Notes: generated by a model from the sequence alone, not told the origin. A stretch of DNA of 63,530 nucleotides from a virus (IMGVR_UViG_3300009705_000016:1-63530), one strand, 5' to 3'; positions 55,301-63,252 are shown, counted from the stretch's first letter. Numbers and translations are program-made.

Positions 55301-56431
55301 ACTATTTAAGTTAGTAACGTAAGTTGAACTTCCTTCACTTATTAAGTTTGGTAAAATAGCGTAAACCGTAGTTGATGTCTTATTGTCTGATGAACCGGAT
55401 ACACCTGTTAAAGTGGCTCCTTCTACATATGTTGTAGCTGTAACCGCTGAAGACGCGAACATACTAAATGAACCACCTGAATAACAACTATTTCTACAAT
55501 CAGTACCACCAGTTCCATAATCAAATAAACTATTATACCAACCATCGTTTGTGTCACCTGAAAAATCTGCGGATTGTATAGCGTTAGGGTATGTTGCTCC
55601 TGCTCCAGCTTCTCCTGGTCCTAAATCGGACTCAACACCTAATCTATTATAAACATCGACTGGTAAACCTGTCATACCTGTAATAGATGCGAATTGTATA
55701 GCTGTACATCCTGTAGGTATAAAACCATAGTGGTAATATTCAGTAGCTCCTGTTTCGTTGAATGAACTTTGGTTATTATTTAATACGTTATTGGTAAAGT
55801 GGGCTATATCCTGAACTAAGGTCCCTACAGAATCTCCTTCACCGTCATACATTGTTTCACCCGTTATCTTATTTGTTGTTCTAAATGGACCATTTTCTCC
55901 CCCAACTAATCCTGTTCCTACTGTAGCACCACTTAAAGCATCTGCAAATGCAGCGGTAACGTGATTTAACGTACTATAAATGTTAGATGCGTTTATTGTA
56001 CCACCTGTAAGTGGAACGTAAACAATGTCTGACCACCCTGTTGAGGTCATAGCTGTTGAATTAGTAGCCACATGTAATGGGTCCAACTCACCAATAGTTA
56101 ATAATTGCCATGATGGACCAGCATCATAACCAGATAAACCCAATACCCTTGTTATGAATAACTGATTTGATTGTGATAGATAAGACCGTGCTATAAATGA
56201 AGTCTCATATTTAGGAATTTGTGAGTCCGTATACTTTTCTGGGTCGGTATCCCCAAATCGATTTCTAAAGGAGTCGAAAGAATCTATAAATATAGGTTCA
56301 AACGCTGGTCCCTTTTTAGTTTCACCAACAACCCCTAAAGTTGTCACTCCCACACTCTGCGCTACGAAGGTTAAATCTTTCTCCGCGGTATAAACACCGG
56401 GAGATACGAATACTTTTGAATTTTCTGCCAT
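52319..56431 (-). CDS. 18: Contractile tail sheath protein, 1370 aa
   Basis: The N-terminal 110 residues (VFVSPGVYTAEKDLTFVAQS, TTLGVVGETKKGPAFEPIFI, YLSQSNQLFITRVLG) and the C-terminal 300 residues (ERADSLYITTTPDYNLF, WFASAGYTRGIVNAI, LFEQNDDVVRQQFLDLVNP, MNGKIYIKPTRALEFIFIEF) are classical T4 gp18-type sheath sequence. T4 gp18 has 659 residues. Most of the excess is a Gly/Ser/Thr-rich, beta-like insertion from about residue 115 to 620, which would project from the sheath surface. It has a TATTTAT motif about 43 bases upstream and leads a unit including the 412- and 77-aa tagged genes. Confidence 0.9.
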   Translation of the reverse strand: MAENSKVFVSPGVYTAEKDLTFVAQSVGVTTLGVVGETKKGPAFEPIFIDSFDSFRNRFGDTDPEKYTDSQIPKYETSFIARSYLSQSNQLFITRVLGLSGYDAGPSWQLLTIGELDPLHVATNSTAMTSTGWSDIVYVPLTGGTINASNIYSTLNHVTAAFADALSGATVGTGLVGGENGPFRTTNKITGETMYDGEGDSVGTLVQDIAHFTNNVLNNNQSSFNETGATEYYHYGFIPTGCTAIQFASITGMTGLPVDVYNRLGVESDLGPGEAGAGATYPNAIQSADFSGDTNDGWYNSLFDYGTGGTDCRNSCYSGGSFSMFASSAVTATTYVEGATLTGVSGSSDNKTSTTVYAILPNLISEGSSTYVTNLNSYTASTSATSWGEWSFFGADTNAGNNVPGGFSVNNYFSYSGGQVWGSDVGAGMLGLSAYKPTVYPFVGSNGTGSTLSAAVETFNAVQYSGGVTDYQLQSCAGTSIGGSSPSYTAVQVTISGFSNTGLIPGGTGDNVKFINSLVYGGSAAVTAGMVVNNSISADPANSWFFTGNSVSAFTTFYTGSCSAVTYLAMTLSGCYSTYDCVSADTEYHNMTIATLRSRGESTLTTGGPVYKISASTGDGYKQGDVNFNCDGTYEDILRDPFADFGISAKTDDGVVSKFTTSLDSSKKNYLSRVLGRKVFDRDSNEIPIFVEEIYPNLLKYLYRRQKIRGINCCVCYLPAARWNNTNRTSLGWYMNEWQTPRTPYVVSELRGNEVSRLFRFISISDGSSGNREYKISLTNISFERVEFDVVIRDFYDTDANPIVFEKYTRCTLDPTAPNFIARKIGTSDGEYELKSTYTMLELADAVVDGDLKDALPAGFEGYKFRESCSSTVNPYPKWKTKYFTPGETIFDPYYNSTGGMSNSSISAGDNIRKNYLGYSTGDGAAIDYDFFEYKGFKTPTSVCTSTTGSDWPNLTQGFHMDSGATVVIAGSGSYLTETASTLSGKSMFMVGDASFQSEPTKTTDPYYKIQSRKFTLVPYGGFDGWDEYRKTRTNLDGYRLGMTGYKYGACADSTYTDATGLGSFKRISTTESNTDYDAYRQAIHKFENPEAVDINVFATPGVDYVNNLALVNDAIDMVETERADSLYITTTPDYNLFINSTTDASNKISPTEAVNNMEDSFIDSNYTATYYPWVLVRDNNTNKQLYIPPTGEVTRNLALTDNIAFPWFASAGYTRGIVNAIKARTKLTLDDRDTLYVGRLNPIATFSDVGPIIFGNKTLQVKESALDRINVRRLLLQTRKLISAVAVRLLFEQNDDVVRQQFLDLVNPILDSIRRDRGLTDFRVVLSDDPEEIDRNEMNGKIYIKPTRALEFIFIEFLITPTGASFEDI

Positions 56432-56474
56432 TTTAAACTATTTTAGTAATTTTAGTAATTTTATATTTTATTAA

Positions 56475-56481
56475 ATAAATA
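56475..56481 (-). promoter_or_regulatory. TATTTAT promoter-like motif before the sheath gene
   Basis: Minus strand reads TCAATATTTATTTAATAAAA, about 43 bases before the ATG at 56431. The leader between holds a short tandem repeat of ATTACTAAA. Confidence 0.5.
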
Positions 56482-56569
56482 TTGATTTCAATTCCAAAAG
56501 TTTCTTTAATAAACAATATAATTATATAGAGTAGGAATAAATTCTCCCTTTTTTCTACCTTTAATTAAT

Positions 56570-56716
56570 ATGAAAATAAAAAACCTTAAAATAAGACCCG
56601 AGTATCACAAACTATTAAAACAGTATTGTAAGGAACATGGTTTGGTGATGTCTCGATTTTTAGAAAAACTTATAAAAGATAAATGTGTTAAAAAACCTGA
56701 TATATATGCGGAATAA
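56570..56716 (+). CDS. Small ribbon-helix-helix-like protein, 48 aa
   Basis: This 48-residue ORF on the plus strand starts with ATG at 56570 and ends with TAA at 56714-56716. It reads MKIKNLKIRPEYHKLLKQYC, then KEHGLVMSRFLEKLIKDKC: a short beta strand (KIRPEYHKLL) followed by two helices with a turn (EHGLVMSRFLEKLI). This is the layout of CopG/Arc-type ribbon-helix-helix DNA-binding proteins. It is isolated among minus-strand genes, ending 2 bases before the stop of the gp15-like gene (convergent). A role as a phage regulator is inferred. Its upstream 138 bases are very AT-rich; I see no clear plus-strand promoter. Confidence 0.6.
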   Translation: MKIKNLKIRPEYHKLLKQYCKEHGLVMSRFLEKLIKDKCVKKPDIYAE

Positions 56717-56718
56717 AT

Positions 56719-57813
56719 TTATGAATAAATAAGTTCTTCCAACACCATTTGAGCTGTCCCACCAGCACTTTTAACTATAGTAATCAGTAAAACATCACCG
56801 ATATTTACCTCCACCTTACCTTGTGTTGTAGTACCATTAATAGTGTAGACAACACTGGCCACATTATCTGACCTAACTAAAGTAATGGTAGCTTTATAAG
56901 AATATGTGATTGTTTTTGTGGTTTCTAAGGCTGTAAAATCTAATTTTCTTCTATACTTGTTTTTATTATAGATATTCATTTCTTTTTGGTCGACAATAGA
57001 GGGGCTACCTTTTCCTGCATTCTTTGTGTTTGTTTCTGCATCAAAAAATAATATTGACCTACTAATCGCGGGTTTAACTTCAAACTCATCCTCGTCTATT
57101 AAAAACCCTTGTAATTGGAACTGGTAGTTTTGTTGGTAATATCTTCTTTCTTCTGTATCTATAACACTCTCATCCCCTAAACTGTTTAAAATAATAGGTA
57201 TGTAGTGTCCTTTTACAAAAGTGTAAGCCTGTCTGGAACTAAATTTTTGCATTACTATTTTATTAAACCTATTAAGTTCTCTCATCCTATTACATATTAT
57301 TTTAACATCGTATATAATATCTACCGGTATTGGTTGTGGTATTGTATATATGTCCATCCCTTTTCTATTACCATCCCATGTAGGGACTTTTGCAAAATGA
57401 AATTGTTTTCTATCGGGAATGGTATATAATAAAGATGGATTGGTACCGTATTGTACATCTGGTTTTCTTACTACAACAATGAAAGGTAGTTCTACGTTTT
57501 TATCCTCTGTCGAGAAACTCCAAGTTTGTGAAAATTCACCCCATCTTTGTAATGTTAAAATTCTATCTATAACAGGTATTCTTTTACCAGAAGCAGTAGT
57601 ATCTAACTCTTTCTCAACAAAATCTAACATACCTCTATCCATATCAGCGTGTAAAACTGATTTTGGTAGGAATGTTCCATCCTCCGTTATAAGTTCACTC
57701 AACTCCCGTCTTCTATTCGGTGTTGTCAAACCATTATACCCAGAATCATATTGTGGTTGAGGTGGTCTGGGACTAATATTAATATTTGTTTTAACTTTTT
57801 TAGGTATACTCAT
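56719..57813 (-). CDS. Tail sheath terminator/stabiliser candidate, gp15-like
   Basis: The 364-residue protein has a middle segment patterned like T4 gp15: ELPFIVVVRKPDVQYGTNPS, PIPVDIIYDVKIICNRMREL and a later ERRYYQQNYQFQLQGFLIDE. T4 gp15 shows the same order of a 'P.+I.Y....+R' helix and an 'RR......F...G' strand. gp15 caps the top of the sheath and tube. The position directly upstream of the sheath gene and downstream of a neck candidate fits. The last 70 residues are an extra beta-domain (VYTINGTTTQGKVEVNIGDV). It overlaps the next gene's stop by one base. Family match is from memory; moderate confidence. Confidence 0.6.
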   Translation of the reverse strand: MSIPKKVKTNINISPRPPQPQYDSGYNGLTTPNRRRELSELITEDGTFLPKSVLHADMDRGMLDFVEKELDTTASGKRIPVIDRILTLQRWGEFSQTWSFSTEDKNVELPFIVVVRKPDVQYGTNPSLLYTIPDRKQFHFAKVPTWDGNRKGMDIYTIPQPIPVDIIYDVKIICNRMRELNRFNKIVMQKFSSRQAYTFVKGHYIPIILNSLGDESVIDTEERRYYQQNYQFQLQGFLIDEDEFEVKPAISRSILFFDAETNTKNAGKGSPSIVDQKEMNIYNKNKYRRKLDFTALETTKTITYSYKATITLVRSDNVASVVYTINGTTTQGKVEVNIGDVLLITIVKSAGGTAQMVLEELIYS

Positions 57814-58331
57814 TATATTCCGTTAAATTCATTAGGACTTACATAAGAACAAATTATAGTTCTAAAGAAAGGTTTATAACCCCCTATCGTATGTGCATTA
57901 TCTGAAACCACTCTACCGTCATTTGTAACAACATAGTATCTCATCCTATCTTCTGTTTCTGCATAACCAATATAATCCCCATAAGACACATCAATATTTA
58001 ACTCATCTAAATGTTTCATATAAACACTAACCGTCATATTTCCAGGTTCCATTTGATTTACTAGACCACTAGAGTAAGTTTTATTTTGTGGTGATGTAAT
58101 ATTAACATACCCATTAAACTCTACAGGGGCTTTATATCTAATTTCTTCAGGTCCAGCTTCACCATAGACATCATCAACATCTGTCTTTTTTTTATCCACT
58201 CTAAATAAAACTAAAGTAAAATGCATGTCACCATGCAACCATTCCATTCCCATATCCTGTTCTAACTTAAAATCCTGGGAGCCAAAGAAACGTGATATCC
58301 TAGTAATTGGTATTTTTTTCTGTTCTGCCAT
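57813..58331 (-). CDS. Neck/head-tail connector candidate, 172 aa
   Basis: This 172-residue, beta-rich protein (RISRFFGSQDFKLEQDMGME, WLHGDMHFTLVLFRVDKKKT, YVNITSPQNKTYSSGLVNQM) is coupled by a one-base overlap to the gp15-like gene. It is the first gene of that unit, with a TATTTAT motif 6 bases before its ATG. In T4 the neck genes 13 and 14 neighbour gene 15, so a neck role is inferred. I cannot place it in a specific family from the sequence alone. Confidence 0.5.
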   Translation of the reverse strand: MAEQKKIPITRISRFFGSQDFKLEQDMGMEWLHGDMHFTLVLFRVDKKKTDVDDVYGEAGPEEIRYKAPVEFNGYVNITSPQNKTYSSGLVNQMEPGNMTVSVYMKHLDELNIDVSYGDYIGYAETEDRMRYYVVTNDGRVVSDNAHTIGGYKPFFRTIICSYVSPNEFNGI

Positions 58332-58337
58332 ATAATA

Positions 58338-58344
58338 ATAAATA
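58338..58344 (-). promoter_or_regulatory. TATTTAT promoter-like motif before the neck/gp15-like unit
   Basis: Minus strand reads AACTATTTATTATTATATG, with 6 bases to the ATG at 58331. It lies in the 57-base divergent gap before the helicase gene; no matching motif is seen there on the plus strand. Confidence 0.45.
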
Positions 58345-58388
58345 GTTTGTTGTCTATGTTATGGTTTTATATTATATTTTAATAACAT

Positions 58389-60128
58389 ATGGAATTAAAT
58401 TTACCTGAAATAGAAGCAAAAAAAATTCTTTTAGAATATAATGGTGCAAATAACTATATATTACAATTAAAATCCACATATAAATTATACAAATCTAAAA
58501 CTTTAACTAGGTCTCAATCTGAATACATTATAAATAATCACGATAAGGTCCCTAAAATTGCTAGGAAATGGGTTGAGATTGATGATTATTTTGCTGAAGG
58601 TTTAATGGCTGATAATTTATTAAGTGAGAAACCTAAGTCTGTGTGGGTAGAAAAGATACTCTCGGAAACCGTAAAAGCTTTCCATATGTGGGGTAAAATA
58701 TTAGAAGACCAGAAACTTTATAGTTTTTGGGCACCTAAAAATCAAATAATACCGAACACCGAAAGAAAAGTAACGGTGGATTACTCACCATATTCTCACA
58801 GAAAACCTTACGACCATCAAAAAATAGCTGTAGAAAAATTATTAGGAAACGATAAATACATTCTAGCTGATGATATGGGTGTGGGTAAAACTACTAGTGC
58901 AACTATAGCAGCTCTTGAAAGTGGTTCCAAAAAAATTCTAATTATATGCCCAGCTACTCTTAAGTTGAACTGGAAAAGAGAGGTAGAGAATTATACGGAC
59001 GATAAAATTTCTATAATAACAAGTAAGAAGTGGGAAAGTGGAAAATTTATAATTATTAATTATGACATTCTTAAAAATTTCCATAGTTTAGATAAAAAAG
59101 ATGAGATTACCACTATTTTAGATGAGAATTTTGATTTGGTGATAATAGATGAAGCTCATTACATTTCTAATACAAAAGCCCAAAGAACTAAATTAGCTAA
59201 CGATATTGTGAAAAAAGTAGGTAAGGTTTGGTTACTTACGGGTACACCAATGACATCCAGACCTATAAATTATTATAACCTTTTGCGGTTAGTTGAGTCT
59301 AGAGTCGCTAAAAACTGGGTGAGTTATGTTAGACGATATTGTGAGGGTTATCAAATAAATAAAGGTGGTAGAAAAATATGGTTAACTAATGGTGCTTCTA
59401 ATCTTGACGAATTAAGAGATAGGTCCAAACAAAAGGTATTAAGAAGGTTAAAAGAAGAAATTTTAGATTTACCCGATAAAATTATAACACCTATATTCTT
59501 AGAGATTGATTCACTTGAATATAGAAAAGAGGTTGGGGAGTATCTAGACTGGGCAAATGAAAACCCAAATCAAAGTTTAACTATACAATTAAATAAGTTA
59601 ATGAAAGTTAGACAAATTATAGCAAATGAAAAATTAAAAAACACTTTTGAACTAATAGACCAATGTTTAGACCAAGATAAAAAAGTAATAGTTTTTACAA
59701 ATTTTACAGAACCGTTAATGGGGATTTGGTCTAAGTATAAAAAAATGGCTGTACCTTTATATGGGCAAATGAATCAAGAACAAAGACAGGAAAGTGTAGA
59801 TTCATTTCAAAATGACCCAAAAATAAAAATATTTGTTTCCAATATAAAAGCTGGTGGTATTGGTATAACATTAACTGCTGCTGAAGTTGTAATTTTTAAT
59901 GATTTATCTTTTGTTCCTTCTGATATGTCACAGGCAGAAGATAGAGCTTTTAGAATTGGTCAAAAGAAAAACGTATCTTGCATATATCCCATTTTTGACA
60001 ATACTGTGGAGAAAATAATCTATAATATGGTACAAAAGAAAAAAAGAGTAATAGATGCTGTTCTGGGTGACCACATTGAGGATGAAGATTTAATGCTAAG
60101 TCTTTTAGAAGAAATGCAATCACTGTAG
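58389..60128 (+). CDS. SNF2-family helicase/ATPase, SMARCAL1-like, 579 aa
   Basis: All SF2/SNF2 motifs are visible: KPYDHQKIAVEKLL upstream of the core, Walker A LADDMGVGKTTS at about residues 160-170, DEAH in LVIIDEAHYISN near 253-256, LLTGTPMTSRP near 286, and motifs V/VI IKAGGIGITLTA and AEDRAFRIGQKK near 490-525. Arg and Gln in RxGQ complete the SNF2 hallmark. Such phage enzymes may rewind or remodel replication forks, as T4 UvsW does. It is the first of three plus-strand genes; a 25-base gap separates it from the lysozyme fusion. The N-terminal 130 residues are unrecognised. Confidence 0.85.
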   Translation: MELNLPEIEAKKILLEYNGANNYILQLKSTYKLYKSKTLTRSQSEYIINNHDKVPKIARKWVEIDDYFAEGLMADNLLSEKPKSVWVEKILSETVKAFHMWGKILEDQKLYSFWAPKNQIIPNTERKVTVDYSPYSHRKPYDHQKIAVEKLLGNDKYILADDMGVGKTTSATIAALESGSKKILIICPATLKLNWKREVENYTDDKISIITSKKWESGKFIIINYDILKNFHSLDKKDEITTILDENFDLVIIDEAHYISNTKAQRTKLANDIVKKVGKVWLLTGTPMTSRPINYYNLLRLVESRVAKNWVSYVRRYCEGYQINKGGRKIWLTNGASNLDELRDRSKQKVLRRLKEEILDLPDKIITPIFLEIDSLEYRKEVGEYLDWANENPNQSLTIQLNKLMKVRQIIANEKLKNTFELIDQCLDQDKKVIVFTNFTEPLMGIWSKYKKMAVPLYGQMNQEQRQESVDSFQNDPKIKIFVSNIKAGGIGITLTAAEVVIFNDLSFVPSDMSQAEDRAFRIGQKKNVSCIYPIFDNTVEKIIYNMVQKKKRVIDAVLGDHIEDEDLMLSLLEEMQSL

Positions 60129-60129
60129 G

Positions 60130-60136
60130 TATTTAT
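60130..60136 (+). promoter_or_regulatory. TATTTAT promoter-like motif before the lysozyme-phosphatase gene
   Basis: Plus strand reads TAGGTATTTATTAAAAAAC, 17 bases before the ATG at 60154. It is important because it keeps the same sense-strand orientation on the opposite strand. Confidence 0.5.
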
Positions 60137-60153
60137 TAAAAAACTATACATTA

Positions 60154-61800
60154 ATGAGTCTTACTAAAAACAATATGAGTTTGTTGCCTTTGTTGAGTGA
60201 TGTTATTTCAAGAACAATCAAAGAACAGGAGGAAATCCCATCAGACACTTTGATAAATATGCAGAGTAATGTTGGTCCTGATTTCAAAGGAACGTTGACT
60301 TACTGTAGTTTTTTAGAATACTGGAAAAACAGATATGATGAAAAATATAACGCAAACAAAGGGTCTAGTTACTCCCAACCAGTAAAGGACGCTTTTGAAA
60401 AACATAAAACTTCAAAAATAACATTAAGAATTCTTAATACGGTGTCTTATTTAGAAAGTTTGGGTAACGTAAAAGCTGATAACGGTAGATGTTATGGTCT
60501 ATTTCAATACTGTAGAGAATATTTTTCTGATTATGGTATAAACAGTAAGTCCGACGCACAAAACGCTGACATAGCTACTAGACAATTTGTAAAACACGCT
60601 ACAATACTAGGTAATACATTATCTGGTAATCTTGGTTTGGATGTTTTCTCTGCAGAAAATCAATGGTTGTTATACTTGAGTTGGCAACAAGGTAGAGCTG
60701 GTACTGTAAAAATATATAAAGGTTGTGATGATGTGGAAACTTTTACGGGGGATGAATTATATGATACTACTCCAGAAATAATAGGCCCTACAACTGCTGA
60801 TGATATAATGTTAGGTAAAGCTGTACTTAAAAAGGGAGACTCTAGTCAGTTAGTTACGATGATACAAAGAATGTTATTATACGATTATGAAATAGACTTG
60901 GGTGAGGATGGTGTAGATGGGATTTTCTTAGTTGATACTCATAACGCTGTTTTGGAGTTTCAAAAAAAGTTTGATTTGAAACCAGATGGTGTTATTGGTC
61001 CTTGTACTTTTGATACTCTATCAGAAGGAAGTGTAAGATATTGTTGTAAGAGTGATGCGTGTAAAAAAGATGAATGTAAGGATTCTAACTGGTGTACATG
61101 GCAAAGTACTTTTAAAAGAAAAAAGACAACTAAAGATAAGACTGATAAAGAATCTGAAGTAGATGTAGAGAATGTAACCCCTAGTAAAGGATTACCTGGT
61201 AATTTTGCTGAAATACCTGGTGGTCAGGGTAATTTTAGAAGTGAACAACCTTCCCTTAGAGAGTTTGCTAAACTATTTGAAGAATACCCTGATATTGAGC
61301 GTGTTGTTAGAATGAACGGTAATAAAGATAGTGGTGGACTTAGTATGGAAAGTGAAAAAAAATATGTAGAATCTACAGGTAGAGAGTATATTTGGTTTAA
61401 CGCTCATAATCCATGGAGTGCTAAAAATTCGTACACCCTAGAAGATACACCTGGTTATACTGGAGCTGTAAAATTAGGTTTAGACGAACTTAATCAAGGT
61501 AATACTTTCATACATTGTACCCATGGTGCTGATAGAACTGGTTTTATTGTAGCTGCATATATAAAAGAAAGGTTGGGTTGGGATAATGAAAGATTGTGGG
61601 AGTACACAGTTGGGTTTAATAGTTGGGATGGTGGATATGTAGGTTGTTGTACTAACGCACACAGGTCAGGTAAGTTGATTTGTAATGGTACTGCCTTTGC
61701 TTATTACTTAGCTTCATTTTACCCTATACCAGAGTGGTGTGCAGCTAAAGAAGAAAGAATGAGTTGTAAGATTTGTAAAAATTTGGAAGGTAATGGATGA
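60154..61800 (+). CDS. Tagged lysozyme / peptidoglycan-binding / tyrosine-phosphatase fusion, 548 aa
   Basis: Residues 8-27 (MSLLPLLSDVISRTIKEQEE) resemble the shared tag, with IKE as a possible cleavage site. Residues about 45-200 are lysozyme-like: SYLESLGNVKADNGRCYGLF, with E101 followed by a GLFQ motif as in transglycosylase/lysozyme families. Residues about 222-290 form a PG_binding_1 domain (LKKGDSSQLVTMIQRMLLYD, then DGVDGIFLVDTHNAVLEFQK and PDGVIGPCTFDTL). After a basic linker comes a tyrosine/dual-specificity phosphatase domain at about 345-535, with C455 and R461 in HCTHGADRTG and a fitting upstream strand and helix. The combination suggests a wall-penetrating, then signalling-active, virion protein. 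A TATTTAT motif lies 17 bases upstream. Confidence 0.8.
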   Translation: MSLTKNNMSLLPLLSDVISRTIKEQEEIPSDTLINMQSNVGPDFKGTLTYCSFLEYWKNRYDEKYNANKGSSYSQPVKDAFEKHKTSKITLRILNTVSYLESLGNVKADNGRCYGLFQYCREYFSDYGINSKSDAQNADIATRQFVKHATILGNTLSGNLGLDVFSAENQWLLYLSWQQGRAGTVKIYKGCDDVETFTGDELYDTTPEIIGPTTADDIMLGKAVLKKGDSSQLVTMIQRMLLYDYEIDLGEDGVDGIFLVDTHNAVLEFQKKFDLKPDGVIGPCTFDTLSEGSVRYCCKSDACKKDECKDSNWCTWQSTFKRKKTTKDKTDKESEVDVENVTPSKGLPGNFAEIPGGQGNFRSEQPSLREFAKLFEEYPDIERVVRMNGNKDSGGLSMESEKKYVESTGREYIWFNAHNPWSAKNSYTLEDTPGYTGAVKLGLDELNQGNTFIHCTHGADRTGFIVAAYIKERLGWDNERLWEYTVGFNSWDGGYVGCCTNAHRSGKLICNGTAFAYYLASFYPIPEWCAAKEERMSCKICKNLEGNG

Positions 61801-62263
61801 TTTTGAGAGACTTATGGACGATTTAGACCCTACGCAGGGTGGACCTCTCATAACATTGAGTAGTCCTGAGAGACACGATGTGGCACGTTTTATAGAACAG
61901 CTTAGGGTGTGGGGTAAGTATAATACAGTAGTAACGGATTTAAGTCCGTTTTTAACTGACTCTAAGACAGTTATAGAAGGAGAACTAGCTCATGAGATAT
62001 TATTGTACGCTAAAGAAACTGGGGAATTTCCTGTTAACATGTCAGAGTTTATGGAAAACCAACCAGAACCATTACAATATATTTGGGAAAATTCTCAAAA
62101 AATGAGAGATTTAATGACTAGAGCTACTTTAAAGTTTTTAGAATCTCAAAACTTACCAATGGATGATAAAACTATTAATGATGCTTTTAAAATGTTAGCT
62201 CAAAAAATTTATAGAAGTATTTTAACTGGCCCTTATTTAGAAAGAATTCAATCAAAAAGATAA
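61793..62263 (+). CDS. Unknown acidic helical protein, 156 aa
   Basis: This 156-residue protein is mostly helical (RHDVARFIEQLRVWGKYNTV, NSQKMRDLMTRATLKFLESQ) with no recognised motif. Its ATG overlaps the end of the lysozyme-phosphatase gene by 8 bases, so translation is coupled and a joint function is plausible, perhaps a chaperone or virion partner. At its 3' end it overlaps the convergent tagged gene by 12 bases; no terminator hairpin is visible there. Confidence 0.65.
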   Translation: MDDFERLMDDLDPTQGGPLITLSSPERHDVARFIEQLRVWGKYNTVVTDLSPFLTDSKTVIEGELAHEILLYAKETGEFPVNMSEFMENQPEPLQYIWENSQKMRDLMTRATLKFLESQNLPMDDKTINDAFKMLAQKIYRSILTGPYLERIQSKR

Positions 62264-63247
62264 AGCTGGAAAACTATTTTTAGATATCTCTGGAAAATTA
62301 GATACTACATTATTTTTTAACCAAGTACCCCAATCACCATAAACCTGATTATTCCAACTCCAGAAATTTTTATAATCAATAGGACCACTAACTGGTTTTG
62401 CCTCACCTTCTGTAAAAGGTTTATTTTCTCTCATGGATTGGTATAGTTTATCTGTGTTTTTATAAAGGACCATCATTAGTGGTAAATTTAGCCCATCCAT
62501 TTCCATTTTCGACAATAAAGTACCAGTACCTAAAGATAAAGGTATTAAGTATGATAGGTTTGATGGTTTTATATTAAACTGTCTTAACTTTTGTTTTACT
62601 TTTGGTGATTGTGTTTCTAATTGTTTTGTTAGATTTTTCTTAACAATGTTTATGTATTTTTTAGACTGTATTTTACTTATGTTAGTTATTTTTGAATCGT
62701 CATCATATTTGGTTTTTACACTCATTTCTGGTGTTTGGTCTACTGGTTGTGTTTGGTCTACTGGTTGTGTTTGAGTTTCGCTATCTGATTGTGTTTGAGT
62801 TTCGCTATCTGATTGTGGTCTAACTTCTGGCCTCATAATAACTGGTCTTTCAGTAGTACTTGTAGATTGTGGTCTGGGTGTCGTTGGCCTAGTTGTTGTT
62901 GGTCTGGTTGGTCTTGGAGCTCTTTCCCCTGGACATGTTGAAGCTTGAATACATGATTCTTGTTCTTGGTAAAAGGGGAACCTAAAACGTGTAACAGTCT
63001 CAATGTCTCTAGCGTCAAGTTTCTTACACCCAGGATGTTGTACTGGGTCTATACACGACCAATACCCTATTCTTGGTCTTTCTTCATCTATTGGTCTTTC
63101 TTCTTCATCTCTTGGCCTTTCTTCGTCTCTTGGGCTTTCTTCGTCTCTTGGGCTTTCTTCGTCTCTTGGACTTTCTTCTTCATCATTAGACCTGTCTTCT
63201 GTAGCCTCTTTTAATATAACTTTATATATAATATCTATTAATTTCAT
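62252..63247 (-). CDS. Tagged repeat-rich protein, 331 aa
   Basis: The N-terminus (MKLIDIIYKVILKEATEDR) is a short tag-like helix with LKE. Residues about 20-60 are tandem acidic-basic units (ESPRDE repeated three times, then variants). A Cys-bearing segment (WSCIDPVQHPGCKKLD) precedes a Pro/Arg/Thr linker (RPTTTRPTTPRP) and two more repeat types (SDSETQTQ twice, PVDQTQ twice). The C-terminal 150 residues look folded and basic (KKYINIVKKNLTKQLETQ), ending in FPEISKNSFPALSF. The start is supported by a TATTTAT motif 5 bases before the ATG. The repeats suggest a disordered, extended protein. Confidence 0.65.
   Translation of the reverse strand: MKLIDIIYKVILKEATEDRSNDEEESPRDEESPRDEESPRDEERPRDEEERPIDEERPRIGYWSCIDPVQHPGCKKLDARDIETVTRFRFPFYQEQESCIQASTCPGERAPRPTRPTTTRPTTPRPQSTSTTERPVIMRPEVRPQSDSETQTQSDSETQTQPVDQTQPVDQTPEMSVKTKYDDDSKITNISKIQSKKYINIVKKNLTKQLETQSPKVKQKLRQFNIKPSNLSYLIPLSLGTGTLLSKMEMDGLNLPLMMVLYKNTDKLYQSMRENKPFTEGEAKPVSGPIDYKNFWSWNNQVYGDWGTWLKNNVVSNFPEISKNSFPALSF
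62733..62816 (-). repeat. In-frame tandem repeats (2 x 18 and 2 x 24 bases)
   Basis: Two 18-base units at 62733-62750 and 62751-62768 encode PVDQTQ-type hexamers. Two 24-base units at 62769-62792 and 62793-62816 encode SDSETQTQ-type octamers. All lengths are multiples of three, so they are protein-level repeats. Confidence 0.85.
63117..63170 (-). repeat. In-frame 18-base tandem repeat, three copies
   Basis: Three 18-base units at 63117-63134, 63135-63152 and 63153-63170 encode ESPRDE-type hexamers; degenerate copies extend toward 63085. Only one base differs in the third copy. Confidence 0.85.
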
Positions 63248-63252
63248 ATACT

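Noticed and set aside
62733-63170. Short direct repeats resembling a CRISPR array
   Set aside because: Units are adjacent without spacers, have lengths that are multiples of three and lie inside an open reading frame; they are protein repeats.
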